Assembly: GCF_003386235.1 (NCBI RefSeq)
Contig: NZ_QRDZ01000021.1
Coordinates: forward strand, 112,401-176,400
From: Cohnella phaseoli
GTDB lineage: Bacteria; Bacillota; Bacilli; Paenibacillales; Paenibacillaceae
Length of the DNA stretch: 64,000 bases
Direction of reading: 5' to 3'
Under the pieces are notes generated by a model that was given only the letters and a program-made list of their open reading frames with translations, did not search any database and was not told the origin of the DNA. How positions within the stretch are numbered: the stretch's first letter is position 1; the number at the start of each line of letters is the position of its first letter. The translations under genes and the position numbers were made by a program. Positions 6,672-16,007 of this stretch are shown here, in pieces.

Positions 6672-8627
6672 GTGAATATGAATGAGGAAAACAAGCTGAA
6701 GACGGAAGCTTCGGGACACGAGGCGGCCAACGTGAAACCGGCGGGAATAAGTAGGCGAAAGATGATTGGGGCTCTTGGTGTTGCGACGGCGGCATTCCTG
6801 GTATCGGGAAAATCGATTTTTGCAGCAACGACTTTAACAGACAACCTAAAGCTTAAGCGGACGACTCCGATCGACGTGACTGACGTGAACGAAAATTTTA
6901 CGCGGATCGATTCAGAATTTGGCAACCGTGCCGTTTCGCCGGACTATTACAAAGTTGGGACCGGCTTCGATGATACCGACTGCGTACAAGCCGCTTTTGA
7001 CTCGGGAAAACCTGTCATATTCACGAGAAACTACAATGTTAAGTCAGTCAAAATGACGGGTAGCGATCAAAATATTGATTTTAACGGTTATTGGCTTTTC
7101 GGAATTTCTGAAAGCACGGATACGGAAGAGATGAGAGATTGCGTGCTGACGATTTCCGGCTTGTATTTGAACCTGTACAACATCAGGGTCGGTGCTGGCT
7201 TTAAGCCTTACAAATGCGGCATACACTGGGTATCGATAAGTGCGTCGAGGCCTGCGGAGCATATTAAAGTTTATGGGTTGCAGGTCAACCGCTGCCTGGT
7301 AGGTATCCAGTATGGCGCATACCTGGACGATTCCAATCCGCTTGACGCTCCGCAGAGCGAGAATTTTATATACGGCATTCATTTCCGAGCTGTGCAGAAC
7401 TGCCTCATCCTCAATCAGCCAAACGGTATACTGAAAATTATAGGCGGGTTGTTCGACTGTGGACCAAGCGAATGGGATACCGTCCCCTCCAGTCCCTATT
7501 CGGCGGTGAATGCTTATTGCTTCTATGCGAAAGATAGTGTGTTATCCATTGATGCATGCGAAATTCTTAAAGTTTCCAGCACGGAAGGTTACGGTTTCAA
7601 AGGCAATAACTTTATTCTCACCAATTGCTCGATCGAAATTGGAAGCACATGGGGATATATCGATGGCAAAGCCACAATAACGCAAGACGATGCGGGATAT
7701 CAGGGCGGCATTAACAAAAATTTATTTGAAATCGCTCCCGGGGCCGAGGGCAGGTTAAACCTCAATACTTTTTTTGCCAAACGGGCCGCCGGTTTCAATT
7801 CTCCTGCCTATATTATAAATGGTTTAGCAGCGGCGCCAAGATTCCGCGTGAATATCGACAAGTCCTATTTCAGTGAATGGACCGCCAATAAAGTGACAAG
7901 TGCGCGCAGGGAAAATGTATATGTGCAAAACACGCGTTTTACGAAAGTCGTATCCGGAGTTACTTACGAATCCAATATTAACGATCAGGACCGCATTCTA
8001 AATATTGCTGCAAGCGTAGACACGACAGGTGAAAACATGTCTACGGAATCCGATACGGTTCAGAAGTCAGACTGGAATATGTATGTCTATACGGGAACTG
8101 GAACAGTCTATTTTCGCAAAAATACGACAGACGTGCCGGTGGGCTTCCGCTCGTGCATTGAGGTAAAGGTAACCTCGGGAATATCCTACATCTATTCCTC
8201 CAAATTTCCGGTGTTCGGAGGCGCTTCGCTTGTGTTCAGCGGCTGGGCAAAATACACGACGGGGAATTCGGAACAGAAAGTATCTGTCGTATGGGTCGAT
8301 GCAGCAAATAATGTTGTGGCAGAAGACTTGATAGTGCTCGCGGACCTCTCGACCACAGAGTGGGGACGCATCGTAAAATCGGTTACCGCTCCGCTATCGG
8401 CCGTACGAGCTAGTTTTCAAATCGTCGGAAGTGGGGGTTCCATACTGGTAACAGGACTAGGGCTGACTGCGGAAGGCGACACCGTTGAACGTGCGTCGTT
8501 TATTAATCAGATGAATGCGGCGCTTGACGCACCGGGAGAAGGGTTCATTCTGAAATCTCCCAATAATACAAGCTATAAAATAACGGTAAGCGATGCAGGG
8601 ACATTAACGGCTACCGCTTATCCTTAA
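6672..8627 (+). CDS. Tat-exported right-handed beta-helix (pectin-lyase-fold/tailspike-like) protein
   Basis: 651 residues from a GTG at 6672 after GGAGG; ATG 6678 in the same frame is an alternative. Residues ~27-50 form a twin-arginine signal (ISRRKMIG, then a hydrophobic stretch ending FAATT), so a folded protein is exported. The segment after it (TDNLKLKRTTPIDVTDVNENF) resembles the N-terminal part of phage and exported tailspike proteins, followed by DDTDCVQAAFDSGKPV and beta-helix-like repeats to about residue 440. The C-terminal ~200 residues (from about 445) look like a beta-sandwich carbohydrate-binding module. No polysaccharide-lyase catalytic motif can be named, so a glycan-binding or degrading role outside the cell is inferred. 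Confidence 0.65.
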   Translation: MNMNEENKLKTEASGHEAANVKPAGISRRKMIGALGVATAAFLVSGKSIFAATTLTDNLKLKRTTPIDVTDVNENFTRIDSEFGNRAVSPDYYKVGTGFDDTDCVQAAFDSGKPVIFTRNYNVKSVKMTGSDQNIDFNGYWLFGISESTDTEEMRDCVLTISGLYLNLYNIRVGAGFKPYKCGIHWVSISASRPAEHIKVYGLQVNRCLVGIQYGAYLDDSNPLDAPQSENFIYGIHFRAVQNCLILNQPNGILKIIGGLFDCGPSEWDTVPSSPYSAVNAYCFYAKDSVLSIDACEILKVSSTEGYGFKGNNFILTNCSIEIGSTWGYIDGKATITQDDAGYQGGINKNLFEIAPGAEGRLNLNTFFAKRAAGFNSPAYIINGLAAAPRFRVNIDKSYFSEWTANKVTSARRENVYVQNTRFTKVVSGVTYESNINDQDRILNIAASVDTTGENMSTESDTVQKSDWNMYVYTGTGTVYFRKNTTDVPVGFRSCIEVKVTSGISYIYSSKFPVFGGASLVFSGWAKYTTGNSEQKVSVVWVDAANNVVAEDLIVLADLSTTEWGRIVKSVTAPLSAVRASFQIVGSGGSILVTGLGLTAEGDTVERASFINQMNAALDAPGEGFILKSPNNTSYKITVSDAGTLTATAYP

Positions 8628-8669
8628 TTGCCGTCACAAGCGATTAGGAACCAGGAGGTACTATTCAAC

Positions 8670-9686
8670 ATGACAATTGATAACCCATACATCAAGCGGC
8701 AGCTTATGGAAACGATTGTACTTGTGAAAGAAGAAGGACAGCAATTGCGGCATTCTGGTATTCAACCAGGCGCCTATGTCCGAAGTCATGCTGTTTCAAC
8801 GGACAAAGGCAATGTGATTTATATCGAAAATGAAGATTATGTCATCGATTACAAGTCAGGTACGATCAGTAGAACAGGGCGCAGTCGAATCCCGGATTGG
8901 GGTAATCATCCTGTGTATGGCGTAAAAGGCTTTGATCACAGAGATTACCCGGATTACAGCAATCGTGGTTATATGATTTATATTGACTATGATTATGAAT
9001 CGGAAGACGAAGTAAATGAAGGGATATCCGTACTTGCTTCGGTGAACACATTAGACCGTCTGATCCGGAAGCTGAAAGCCGGACAACCGCTGCGCTACGT
9101 CGTATTCGGGGACAGCATCAGCACCGGGGGCGACGCCAGCAGAGATGATTTCGCTTTCTATAGCTTATTCGCCAATGACTTGAGAGAGCGATATCCCGAA
9201 GCTGAATTGGAGGTCGTAAACAAAGCGCTGGGAGGAGAAGGCAGCACGACCGCGTTGGAACGATTGGAACAGGACGTGATCGCGCTCCAACCGGATTTGG
9301 TCAGCATCGGTTACGGCATGAACGACCAATGCACGATGGGTCCGGATATCCGAAACGGCATTCCGCCGGGTTTATTCGAGGAAAATATACGAGCAATGGT
9401 TCAGCAGATTCAACGGAAAACGAATGCGGACATCATTCTGGTCACGCCCTGTATTTCGAATCCGCACTGGAAGCATTCCAGCGGCGACCTGGCCATCTAT
9501 ACGGACATTTTGCTGCGGTTAAGCAGAGAACTTGGGACTTGCGTCGCCGATGTGCATGCGCTCTGGATACGAGAGCTTCAGGCGGGCAAAACCCATGAAA
9601 GCTTGCTGCTCAACAACGTCAATCATCCGAGCGATTACGGGCATGCGATTTATTACAAAGCGTTCAGTCACTTAATTTCATATTAA
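8670..9686 (+). CDS. SGNH/GDSL-type hydrolase (putative carbohydrate esterase)
   Basis: 338 residues from ATG 8670, preceded by CCAGGAGG; a start at 8628 lacks a ribosome site. The N-terminal ~135 residues form a beta-rich accessory domain. The SGNH domain follows with block I GDSIST (nucleophile Ser), block II Gly in GGEGST, block III GYGMND (Asn) and the C-terminal NHPSDYGH with the Asp-x-x-His dyad, so all catalytic elements are present. Such enzymes often remove acetyl or other acyl groups from glycans. No signal peptide is visible, so it probably acts inside the cell on imported oligosaccharides. It follows the beta-helix gene by 42 bases and could be co-transcribed. Confidence 0.8.
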   Translation: MTIDNPYIKRQLMETIVLVKEEGQQLRHSGIQPGAYVRSHAVSTDKGNVIYIENEDYVIDYKSGTISRTGRSRIPDWGNHPVYGVKGFDHRDYPDYSNRGYMIYIDYDYESEDEVNEGISVLASVNTLDRLIRKLKAGQPLRYVVFGDSISTGGDASRDDFAFYSLFANDLRERYPEAELEVVNKALGGEGSTTALERLEQDVIALQPDLVSIGYGMNDQCTMGPDIRNGIPPGLFEENIRAMVQQIQRKTNADIILVTPCISNPHWKHSSGDLAIYTDILLRLSRELGTCVADVHALWIRELQAGKTHESLLLNNVNHPSDYGHAIYYKAFSHLISY

Positions 9687-9710
9687 GCAGCGTAAACGCG
9701 TTGCATGAAT

Positions 9711-9746
9711 CAGGGGCAGGCCAAATTTGGAATTTGGCTGCCCCTG
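9711..9746 (+). terminator. Strong hairpin after the SGNH hydrolase gene
   Basis: CAGGGGCAG-CCAAATT pairs with AATTTGGCTGCCCCTG with a single bulged base, giving a 16-bp stem and a tiny loop. No U-tract follows, so it may act as a terminator or as an RNA 3' end stabiliser. Confidence 0.5.
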
Positions 9747-9800
9747 CTGGCGATATGTTAGCATGGAATAGAGCGATCAAGGAAAAAAGGGGACGGGCCT

Positions 9801-11528
9801 ATGAAACTATCGACATTTTTCCCATTCCGATATGGGATCCTGCAGAAACTGTTCACGATTTTTCTTATTGTGCTCGTTCCGATTTACATCATCGTCTATT
9901 TAATGAGCAATTCGGGCGTTAATATTATTAGGCAGCAAATATTAACGTTAATGGAGCAAAAGTCGGATTACTTCGTATCCGCGACGGACTCGGAATTGGA
10001 ACGCATAGCCAAACTGCAGAAGGATATGGCGGACGACCCGGATCTGCAGAGCCTCAGTATCCGGCCGGATACGCTGAGGGATTATGAACGGGCGAAAGCG
10101 ATTAACGATCTGGAGTCCAAATTGCGCACGCTTTCCGAATCGAGCAGGTACATCAAGGAAGCTTTCGTCATTATCCCAAGCATCGAACGGCGAATTTCCT
10201 CGTTTTCCGGCATGAAAGATATCGATCAAAATGAATTTGCCCGCTTGCTGGACAATAAGGCGTCGGCTTCGGGATTGACGTCGATCGATGAACGCATATT
10301 TTTCGTGTTGGGCGTCCCTTATATGACTAAATTCAATTACTTAATGGTCGTTGAGCTATCGATATCCAAAATCGGCGTCGATCTTGGCAGCATGAATTCA
10401 AATGGCAACGGCACGGTTTTCATATGGAGCAACGAAACGGAGAAGCCCTCGATCATTCCGGCCGTCGGCGTAACGGACGAAATCATTCGCTTTAATCGGC
10501 AAAGCTCGGAGTTGGAAGGTACCGCTTTTCGAATCGGCAACAAAAACTATCTCCGCTTTACCAAATCGTTCGAATTTCCCGATTGGGCGCTTGTAACGGT
10601 CGTAGAAGAGGATCAAATACTCCTTCCCGTTCATTCTTTCAAGGAATGGCTGATCGTCTTGTCCGTCATTTCCATCATTGTTTTTGTCATAGCTTCATTC
10701 CTGCTGTATCGCTACATTCATAAGCCGCTGCGGAAGATGATGCAGGCGTTCAAGAAGGTCGAGGTCGGCCAGTTCGATACGTCTCTCGTCCATACGAACA
10801 AAGATGAATTTTATTACTTGTTCCAGCAATTCAATCAGATGACAAGCCAGCTCAAAATCCTCGTTCAACAAATTTACGAACAAAAAATTCACAGTCAAAG
10901 ATCGGAGCTTAAGCATCTGCAATCGCAAGTCAATCCGCATTTTATGTATAACAGCTTGTACACCGTCGCGCTGATGGCCAAAGAGGAGGATTACGAGGGA
11001 GTCACCTCGATGTCCAGGCATTTGGGCGATTACTTCAAATTCATTACGCAAAATAAAGCCGATCTCATTCCACTCGAGAAGGAAGTGCAGCACGCGAAAG
11101 TGTACGCCTCCATACAGGAAGTCAGATTCGGCAGCAGGATACGGTTTGATTTTCAAGAAACGGGCGACACCTCCGAGTGGGAAGTGCCCCGTTTGATCAT
11201 TCAGCCTTTTTTGGAAAACGCGATCATACACGGTCTGGAAGATATTCGTCAGGGCGGACGGCTTTGCGTACGTATTATCGCCAAGCCGACAAGCTTAATC
11301 ATTGAGATCGAAGATAACGGCAAAGGGATGCCTCAGGATAAGCTGAAGAAGTGGCAGGAAGAGAGTATCATTCCCAATGAGTGGGAAGACCACGCGTTGT
11401 GGAACGTGCATCGCCGCTTGCGGCTGCGTTACGGGGACAAGAGTGGCGTCAAACTACAGACTAACGATAACGGCGGATTGACGGTTGTTTTGCAAATTTA
11501 TAAGGAAGGGGACGTAAAAGATGAATAA
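9801..11528 (+). CDS. YesM-type sensor histidine kinase
   Basis: 575 residues. TM1 (about 13-35) and TM2 (about 282-302) bracket an extracellular sensing domain; a HAMP linker follows, then the His_kinase domain with the YesM-specific SQVNPHFMYNSLY motif (phospho-acceptor His380) and an HATPase domain with N box LENAIIHG (Asn473) and G1 box EDNGKGMP. It senses an external signal, typically a glycan or its breakdown product, and phosphorylates the AraC-type regulator encoded immediately downstream (8-base overlap). RBS AAAAAGGGGAC. The pair very probably controls the ABC transporter that follows. Confidence 0.92.
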   Translation: MKLSTFFPFRYGILQKLFTIFLIVLVPIYIIVYLMSNSGVNIIRQQILTLMEQKSDYFVSATDSELERIAKLQKDMADDPDLQSLSIRPDTLRDYERAKAINDLESKLRTLSESSRYIKEAFVIIPSIERRISSFSGMKDIDQNEFARLLDNKASASGLTSIDERIFFVLGVPYMTKFNYLMVVELSISKIGVDLGSMNSNGNGTVFIWSNETEKPSIIPAVGVTDEIIRFNRQSSELEGTAFRIGNKNYLRFTKSFEFPDWALVTVVEEDQILLPVHSFKEWLIVLSVISIIVFVIASFLLYRYIHKPLRKMMQAFKKVEVGQFDTSLVHTNKDEFYYLFQQFNQMTSQLKILVQQIYEQKIHSQRSELKHLQSQVNPHFMYNSLYTVALMAKEEDYEGVTSMSRHLGDYFKFITQNKADLIPLEKEVQHAKVYASIQEVRFGSRIRFDFQETGDTSEWEVPRLIIQPFLENAIIHGLEDIRQGGRLCVRIIAKPTSLIIEIEDNGKGMPQDKLKKWQEESIIPNEWEDHALWNVHRRLRLRYGDKSGVKLQTNDNGGLTVVLQIYKEGDVKDE

Positions 11529-13215
11529 CGTACTTGTTATCGACGATGAACCTATCATTCTGGAAGCGCTTTACAATACACTCTTAAGAATGGAAGACCA
11601 TGAGCTTTTCGTTTGGAAGGCGTCGTCCGCGATAGAGGGCATTGAAATTATGAGAAGCAACCGCATCGACATTCTAATGACCGATGTTCGCATGCCGGGA
11701 ATGTCCGGGCTGGAGCTGGTCGGACTCGTTCGCAAGCAATGGGAGCGCTGTAAAATCATTATTTTGTCCGGATATTCGGATTATGAATATTTGCAATCGG
11801 CCCTTCAGCAAAACGTGTTCGACTACTTGTTGAAGCCGATTGACGAGGAGGTCATCGTCGAGACGCTGACGCGTGTTATCGCGGAGATCGAGACGATTAT
11901 GCTGGAGCAGGATCTGATGACGAAAGCCGAGAACCAGCTTCAGAAGGCGCAGTCCTTGTTGCATAAGGACTTCTCGGAAAAATTGTTCTCGGGCGAGCTG
12001 CTCACGCAAGGCTTGATCGACGAATCGATCGATATGCTGCAAATCCCAATCCGCCGCGACCAAGACGTCATCGTTGTCGTCGGTAGGACGGATCGTTGGC
12101 CGACAGGCTATTTGCTTAAGGAGAAGCTGTTGATGCACTACGCGATCAACAATATCGTGAAGGAATATTTGGATAGCGTATGCCGGATCGTTACCTTTAT
12201 CGAGAACGGATATATGGTCTGGCTCATTCAGGAAGCGGATCGCGACAGCGGCGAAAATCGTCAAGAGCAAGATCTGATTACGCTGCACTGGTATATTGGC
12301 GAGGTGCTTGACAAAATACAGCAATCGATACGTCATTATCTTCGTTTGCCCGTTTCCTTGCTGTTATCCAAGCCCAATATCGGATGGTTGTCGATTGCGC
12401 ATACTTTTAAGGAAATGTGCGCTTGGCTGCAGAGGGGCATCGGACTGGAAGAGGAAATTATTTTCATCGAGCAGATCGATGAGTTGAAGCCGAGCTATGA
12501 AGGCAGGGATCATTCGCCTATCGATATCAAGAGGAGCATGAACCACTTGCTCAATTTGCTTGAATCAGGCAATCTAACCTCCTTTCAGAAAGAGCTGGCT
12601 GATTTTTTCCGTTCTATGCAGGGGGTCGTTTTTTTGGAATATCCTTTGCAATTAGAGATTTACGCTCATTTGTCAGGAATGTTCCTGTCTTATATCAACA
12701 ACCGTAAAATCTCGGCGTTCATTGAAGACGAACTGGAGATGCGGTATTTGTCCAATTACAGTCTGTTTGCGCAATGGTCCGAAATGGAAGCTTATTTTCT
12801 GCGATTGGCCGTTTATCTCCATTCCCTTGCTCAGGGCGAGAATAAAAGCCAGAAACAAGAAATCGTAGATGAGATAGATGCCTACATCGTCGAGTCTTTT
12901 TCATCCGAATACATTTCGTTAACCCACCTGGCAAAGACGTTTCATCTCAGCACTTCTTATCTGTCCCGCCTGTATCATTCGGAGAAAGGCATATCTCTCA
13001 CTGAACGAATGAAGCAGTTGCGAATGACGCGAGCCAAGGAATTGCTGCTCGTCGAGGGCAAAAAAATCCAGGAGGTCGCGCTCGAACTCGGCTTCTACAA
13101 CGTCCCCTATTTTTCTAAATTTTTCAAAAAGAACATCGGCATAACGCCTCAGGAATATAAGCAAAATCACGGGATTGCCATGGGTGAAGTCCGATCGGTA
13201 ATGGACAATAAATGA
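11521..13215 (+). CDS. YesN-type response regulator with AraC DNA-binding domain
   Basis: 564 residues. The receiver domain (1-120) has the acidic pair D8/D9, phospho-acceptor D55 (LMTDVRMPG) and Lys105 (LLKPIDEE), so it is intact. A long middle region without recognised domains follows, then two AraC-type helix-turn-helix motifs in the last ~100 residues (LTHLAKTFHLSTSYLSRLYH and IQEVALELGFYNVPYFSKFF). Translation overlaps the kinase gene by 8 bases. Likely targets are the solute-binding protein operon starting at 13315 and perhaps the isomerase-rhamnosidase genes. RBS AAGGAAGGGG lies inside the kinase gene. Confidence 0.92.
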   Translation: MNNVLVIDDEPIILEALYNTLLRMEDHELFVWKASSAIEGIEIMRSNRIDILMTDVRMPGMSGLELVGLVRKQWERCKIIILSGYSDYEYLQSALQQNVFDYLLKPIDEEVIVETLTRVIAEIETIMLEQDLMTKAENQLQKAQSLLHKDFSEKLFSGELLTQGLIDESIDMLQIPIRRDQDVIVVVGRTDRWPTGYLLKEKLLMHYAINNIVKEYLDSVCRIVTFIENGYMVWLIQEADRDSGENRQEQDLITLHWYIGEVLDKIQQSIRHYLRLPVSLLLSKPNIGWLSIAHTFKEMCAWLQRGIGLEEEIIFIEQIDELKPSYEGRDHSPIDIKRSMNHLLNLLESGNLTSFQKELADFFRSMQGVVFLEYPLQLEIYAHLSGMFLSYINNRKISAFIEDELEMRYLSNYSLFAQWSEMEAYFLRLAVYLHSLAQGENKSQKQEIVDEIDAYIVESFSSEYISLTHLAKTFHLSTSYLSRLYHSEKGISLTERMKQLRMTRAKELLLVEGKKIQEVALELGFYNVPYFSKFFKKNIGITPQEYKQNHGIAMGEVRSVMDNK

Positions 13216-13274
13216 CGGGTGACATCAAGACATTACTCTTGTTGGCAAAGTCCGTCTCCTTTAATCTTAAATTA

Positions 13275-13288
13275 ACACACCGGTGTGT
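13275..13288. promoter_or_regulatory. 14-bp perfect palindrome upstream of the solute-binding protein gene
   Basis: ACACACCGGTGTGT lies 26 bases before the TTG start and 13 bases before the ribosome site. A perfect palindrome in a 99-bp leader that follows a regulator gene could be an operator or a short RNA hairpin. No function is established. Confidence 0.4.
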
Positions 13289-13314
13289 AGCGCGATTAAT
13301 AGGGGGGGCTTTAA

Positions 13315-15003
13315 TTGAACAAACGATTGGGTAAACGAGTCATGGCCGGGATACTGGCGACAATCCTTATTCTATTGACGGCATGCAGCAACAACGGCAA
13401 CGAAAACAGCGCACCAGCATCATCCGAACCGCCCGCAAGCTCCAGTGCGCCTCCTGAAGAAACAGCATCGGCAGACGGACCGCTTACGAAATTCGAACCA
13501 GCCATTGAAGTCAGAATCGGCAGAACCGGGGACGGATTAAAGTTCGAGCCCGGACAAGATATCGATAAAAACCTCGTTTCCGATTTTTATGAAAGCGAAC
13601 TGGGTGTAAAAATCATCAATGATTGGGTCGTGAACTGGGATCAGTACGACAGCAAGGTGAATGTCTCAATTTCGTCTGGCAGCATTCCGGATTTGATCCA
13701 GGTTACCGGCGCTCAGATGAAGACGCTCGTCGAAGCGGATATGATCGAGGACTTGACGGATGTATTCGCCAAGTATGTAAGCGAAGAAACGAAAAAAGTG
13801 ATGACGGAAGACGGCGGCTTTGCGATTAATGCCGCGACGATTGACGGCAAAATGTACGGGATTCCCAATACGATACCGGGATACGGCAAATCGTCGATGA
13901 TATGGGTTCGCCAGGACTGGCTCGACCAGTTGGGGTTGCAGCCGCCTGAAACCGTGGAGGATGTCGTTAAGATTGCTGCCGCATTTAAGGAAAATAATCT
14001 TGGTGGCAATCAAGGTACTTACGGTCTAGGACTGAGCAAGGATTTAATGAAGGGGCAGCACCTGTTCGGATTTTTCAACAGCTATCATGCCTATCCGGGG
14101 CAATGGTATCAGGACGCTAGTGGCAAAACGGTTTACGGCAGCGTACAGCCGGAAATGAGAGCGCCGCTGCTGAAGCTCGCGGAGTTGTACAAAGCGGGAT
14201 TGATCGACAGAGAGTTCGCTGTTAAAGATGATGCCAAAATGCAGGAGTCCATTATTGCCGGAAAGCTAGGCTTGTTCTATGGTGAATTCGCGATGGGATG
14301 GTACTTAAGAGACTTTATCGTCAACAATCCCGAAGCGGTATTGTATGCTTATCCACTGCCATCCGCGGACGAAACGCCCGCCAAAGCTTTTCTGGGACCA
14401 ACTGCCAATACGTTCTGGGTAGTCAAGAAAGGATTCAAGCATCCTGAAGTCGTCGTGAAGCTTGCTAATTTCTGGCAGGAGCATTGGTTTACGAATCCGA
14501 AGCTTGAATATTCCACAAACCAACAAACAGGTATAGCGTATTATTCATACGCGATCATTACATTTAATGCTGTTATGGCAGCTATTGTTGAGAGTAACAA
14601 TATAAGAGCTTCAATCGAAGCTAATCTAGAGCCGGATGATAAAACGATGACAGCCAACGAGTTCGGATACCTTCGGGGAATTTACAAGTATAAGGCGGAT
14701 CCGCTGAATACGAAAGACCCGGAAATCGCCACTGGCTGGATCTATCATACGACGGTGGGAACGCCGAACAGCGGCGCGGAAATTTTAAGCCATTACTATA
14801 AAAATAATTTGACGGTCGGCACCGGATTAAAGGCGTCATCCACGCCGACGATGGCGGAGAAATGGGCAACGCTTACGAAAATGGAAGAAGTGATGATCAC
14901 GAAGATCATCATGGGCGAAGCGGGTATCGAAGAGTTCGACAAGTTCGTGCAGGATTGGAACAAGCAAGGCGGAGAGCAAATTACGCAGGAAGTTAACGAA
15001 TAA
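13315..15003 (+). CDS. Extracellular sugar-binding lipoprotein of a CUT1-type ABC transporter (LplA/YtcQ-like)
   Basis: 562 residues from TTG 13315 after AGGGGGGGC. A lipoprotein signal ends in the lipobox LLTACS (Cys24), followed by a Ser/Ala/Glu-rich linker and a type 1 extracellular solute-binding fold of the size typical for Paenibacillus LplA/YtcQ-type proteins (about 500-560 residues). It would be anchored on the outer face of the membrane and deliver an oligosaccharide to the two permeases encoded next. The position behind the YesM/YesN pair indicates substrate-induced expression. It is a paralogue of the lipoprotein at 31153-32850, with similar spacing of motifs such as IDGKMYGIP and GWDKQGG-type ends. 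Confidence 0.9.
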   Translation: MNKRLGKRVMAGILATILILLTACSNNGNENSAPASSEPPASSSAPPEETASADGPLTKFEPAIEVRIGRTGDGLKFEPGQDIDKNLVSDFYESELGVKIINDWVVNWDQYDSKVNVSISSGSIPDLIQVTGAQMKTLVEADMIEDLTDVFAKYVSEETKKVMTEDGGFAINAATIDGKMYGIPNTIPGYGKSSMIWVRQDWLDQLGLQPPETVEDVVKIAAAFKENNLGGNQGTYGLGLSKDLMKGQHLFGFFNSYHAYPGQWYQDASGKTVYGSVQPEMRAPLLKLAELYKAGLIDREFAVKDDAKMQESIIAGKLGLFYGEFAMGWYLRDFIVNNPEAVLYAYPLPSADETPAKAFLGPTANTFWVVKKGFKHPEVVVKLANFWQEHWFTNPKLEYSTNQQTGIAYYSYAIITFNAVMAAIVESNNIRASIEANLEPDDKTMTANEFGYLRGIYKYKADPLNTKDPEIATGWIYHTTVGTPNSGAEILSHYYKNNLTVGTGLKASSTPTMAEKWATLTKMEEVMITKIIMGEAGIEEFDKFVQDWNKQGGEQITQEVNE

Positions 15004-15093
15004 AGAATTGAAGCAAGCGCGCGGGGGTTGGTCCTGAAGACAACCCCTTCCTTAGTAATGGGATTTTTGCGGGTGAGGAGGTTGCTGAACAGA

Positions 15094-15990
15094 ATGAAGA
15101 AAAAATATGCGATGAACTTGCCGCTGCATATTATGCTGATCCCGGCCCTTATTTTTTCGATTATGTTTGCGTACGTTCCGATGACCGGCATCGTCATCGC
15201 GTTCCAGAAGTTTATCCCGAATCGGGGATTTTTCAATTCCAAGTGGGTAGGTTGGGACAATTTCACTTTCATGCTGCATATGCCAGATTTCTATCAAGTT
15301 ATTTATAATACGGTCTTCATCGCGGTCATGAAAATCGTTGCCGGAATCGTCGTCCCGGTCGTGGTCGCCTTGTTGTTGAACGAAGTCCGAAGCAAATATT
15401 TCGCAAGATCGATTCAGACGATGATCTATCTTCCGCATTTTCTGTCATGGGTCATTCTGGGCGGGATTTTAATCGACATTCTTTCCGTCGAGGGCGGGGT
15501 CGTCAATCGGATCATTCAAGGGCTCGGACTTGAGCCGGTGTTTTTCCTTGGCAATAACGACTGGTTTCCCTTTACCCTGGTTTTGTCCGACGTGTGGAAG
15601 GAATTCGGATTTGCGACGATCGTCTACTTGGCCGCTCTTACGTCAATCGACCCTACCTTATACGAAGCAGCTTATATCGATGGCGCGAATCGCTGGAAAC
15701 AAACGCTGCACGTGACGATTCCGGGCATGGTGCCGATTATCGTTCTGCTATCGGTTCTGAGCTTGAGCAACGTGCTCAATGCCGGATTCGAGCAGGTTTT
15801 CATTTTGTATAGTCCGTCCGTGTATCAGTCAGGCGACATTATCGACACGCTGCTGTATCGGGTCGGATTCGTGGAGGCGCAATACGGCGTCTCGACGGCC
15901 GTCAGCTTGTTCAAGTCGTTCATCGGCATGATTCTGATCGCAACGTCTTACGGGCTCGCTTACCGCTATGCCAATTATCGTATTTTCTGA
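15094..15990 (+). CDS. Sugar ABC transporter permease (LplB-like)
   Basis: 298 residues from ATG 15094, which has GAGGAGG 12 bases upstream; the frame is open further upstream but without a ribosome site. Six membrane segments are visible, with the start LPLHIMLIPALIF typical of LplB proteins, and the conserved EAA loop YEAAYIDGANRWKQ near residue 190, which contacts the ATPase. No ATPase gene lies in the locus, as usual for this subfamily, where a shared MsmX-type ATPase encoded elsewhere is used. Confidence 0.92.
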   Translation: MKKKYAMNLPLHIMLIPALIFSIMFAYVPMTGIVIAFQKFIPNRGFFNSKWVGWDNFTFMLHMPDFYQVIYNTVFIAVMKIVAGIVVPVVVALLLNEVRSKYFARSIQTMIYLPHFLSWVILGGILIDILSVEGGVVNRIIQGLGLEPVFFLGNNDWFPFTLVLSDVWKEFGFATIVYLAALTSIDPTLYEAAYIDGANRWKQTLHVTIPGMVPIIVLLSVLSLSNVLNAGFEQVFILYSPSVYQSGDIIDTLLYRVGFVEAQYGVSTAVSLFKSFIGMILIATSYGLAYRYANYRIF

Positions 15991-16007
15991 TTGAGGGTGA
16001 TCGCGTC

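Noticed and set aside
6672..8627. Prophage
   Set aside because: Only one tailspike-like protein with a Tat signal is present; no other phage genes adjoin.
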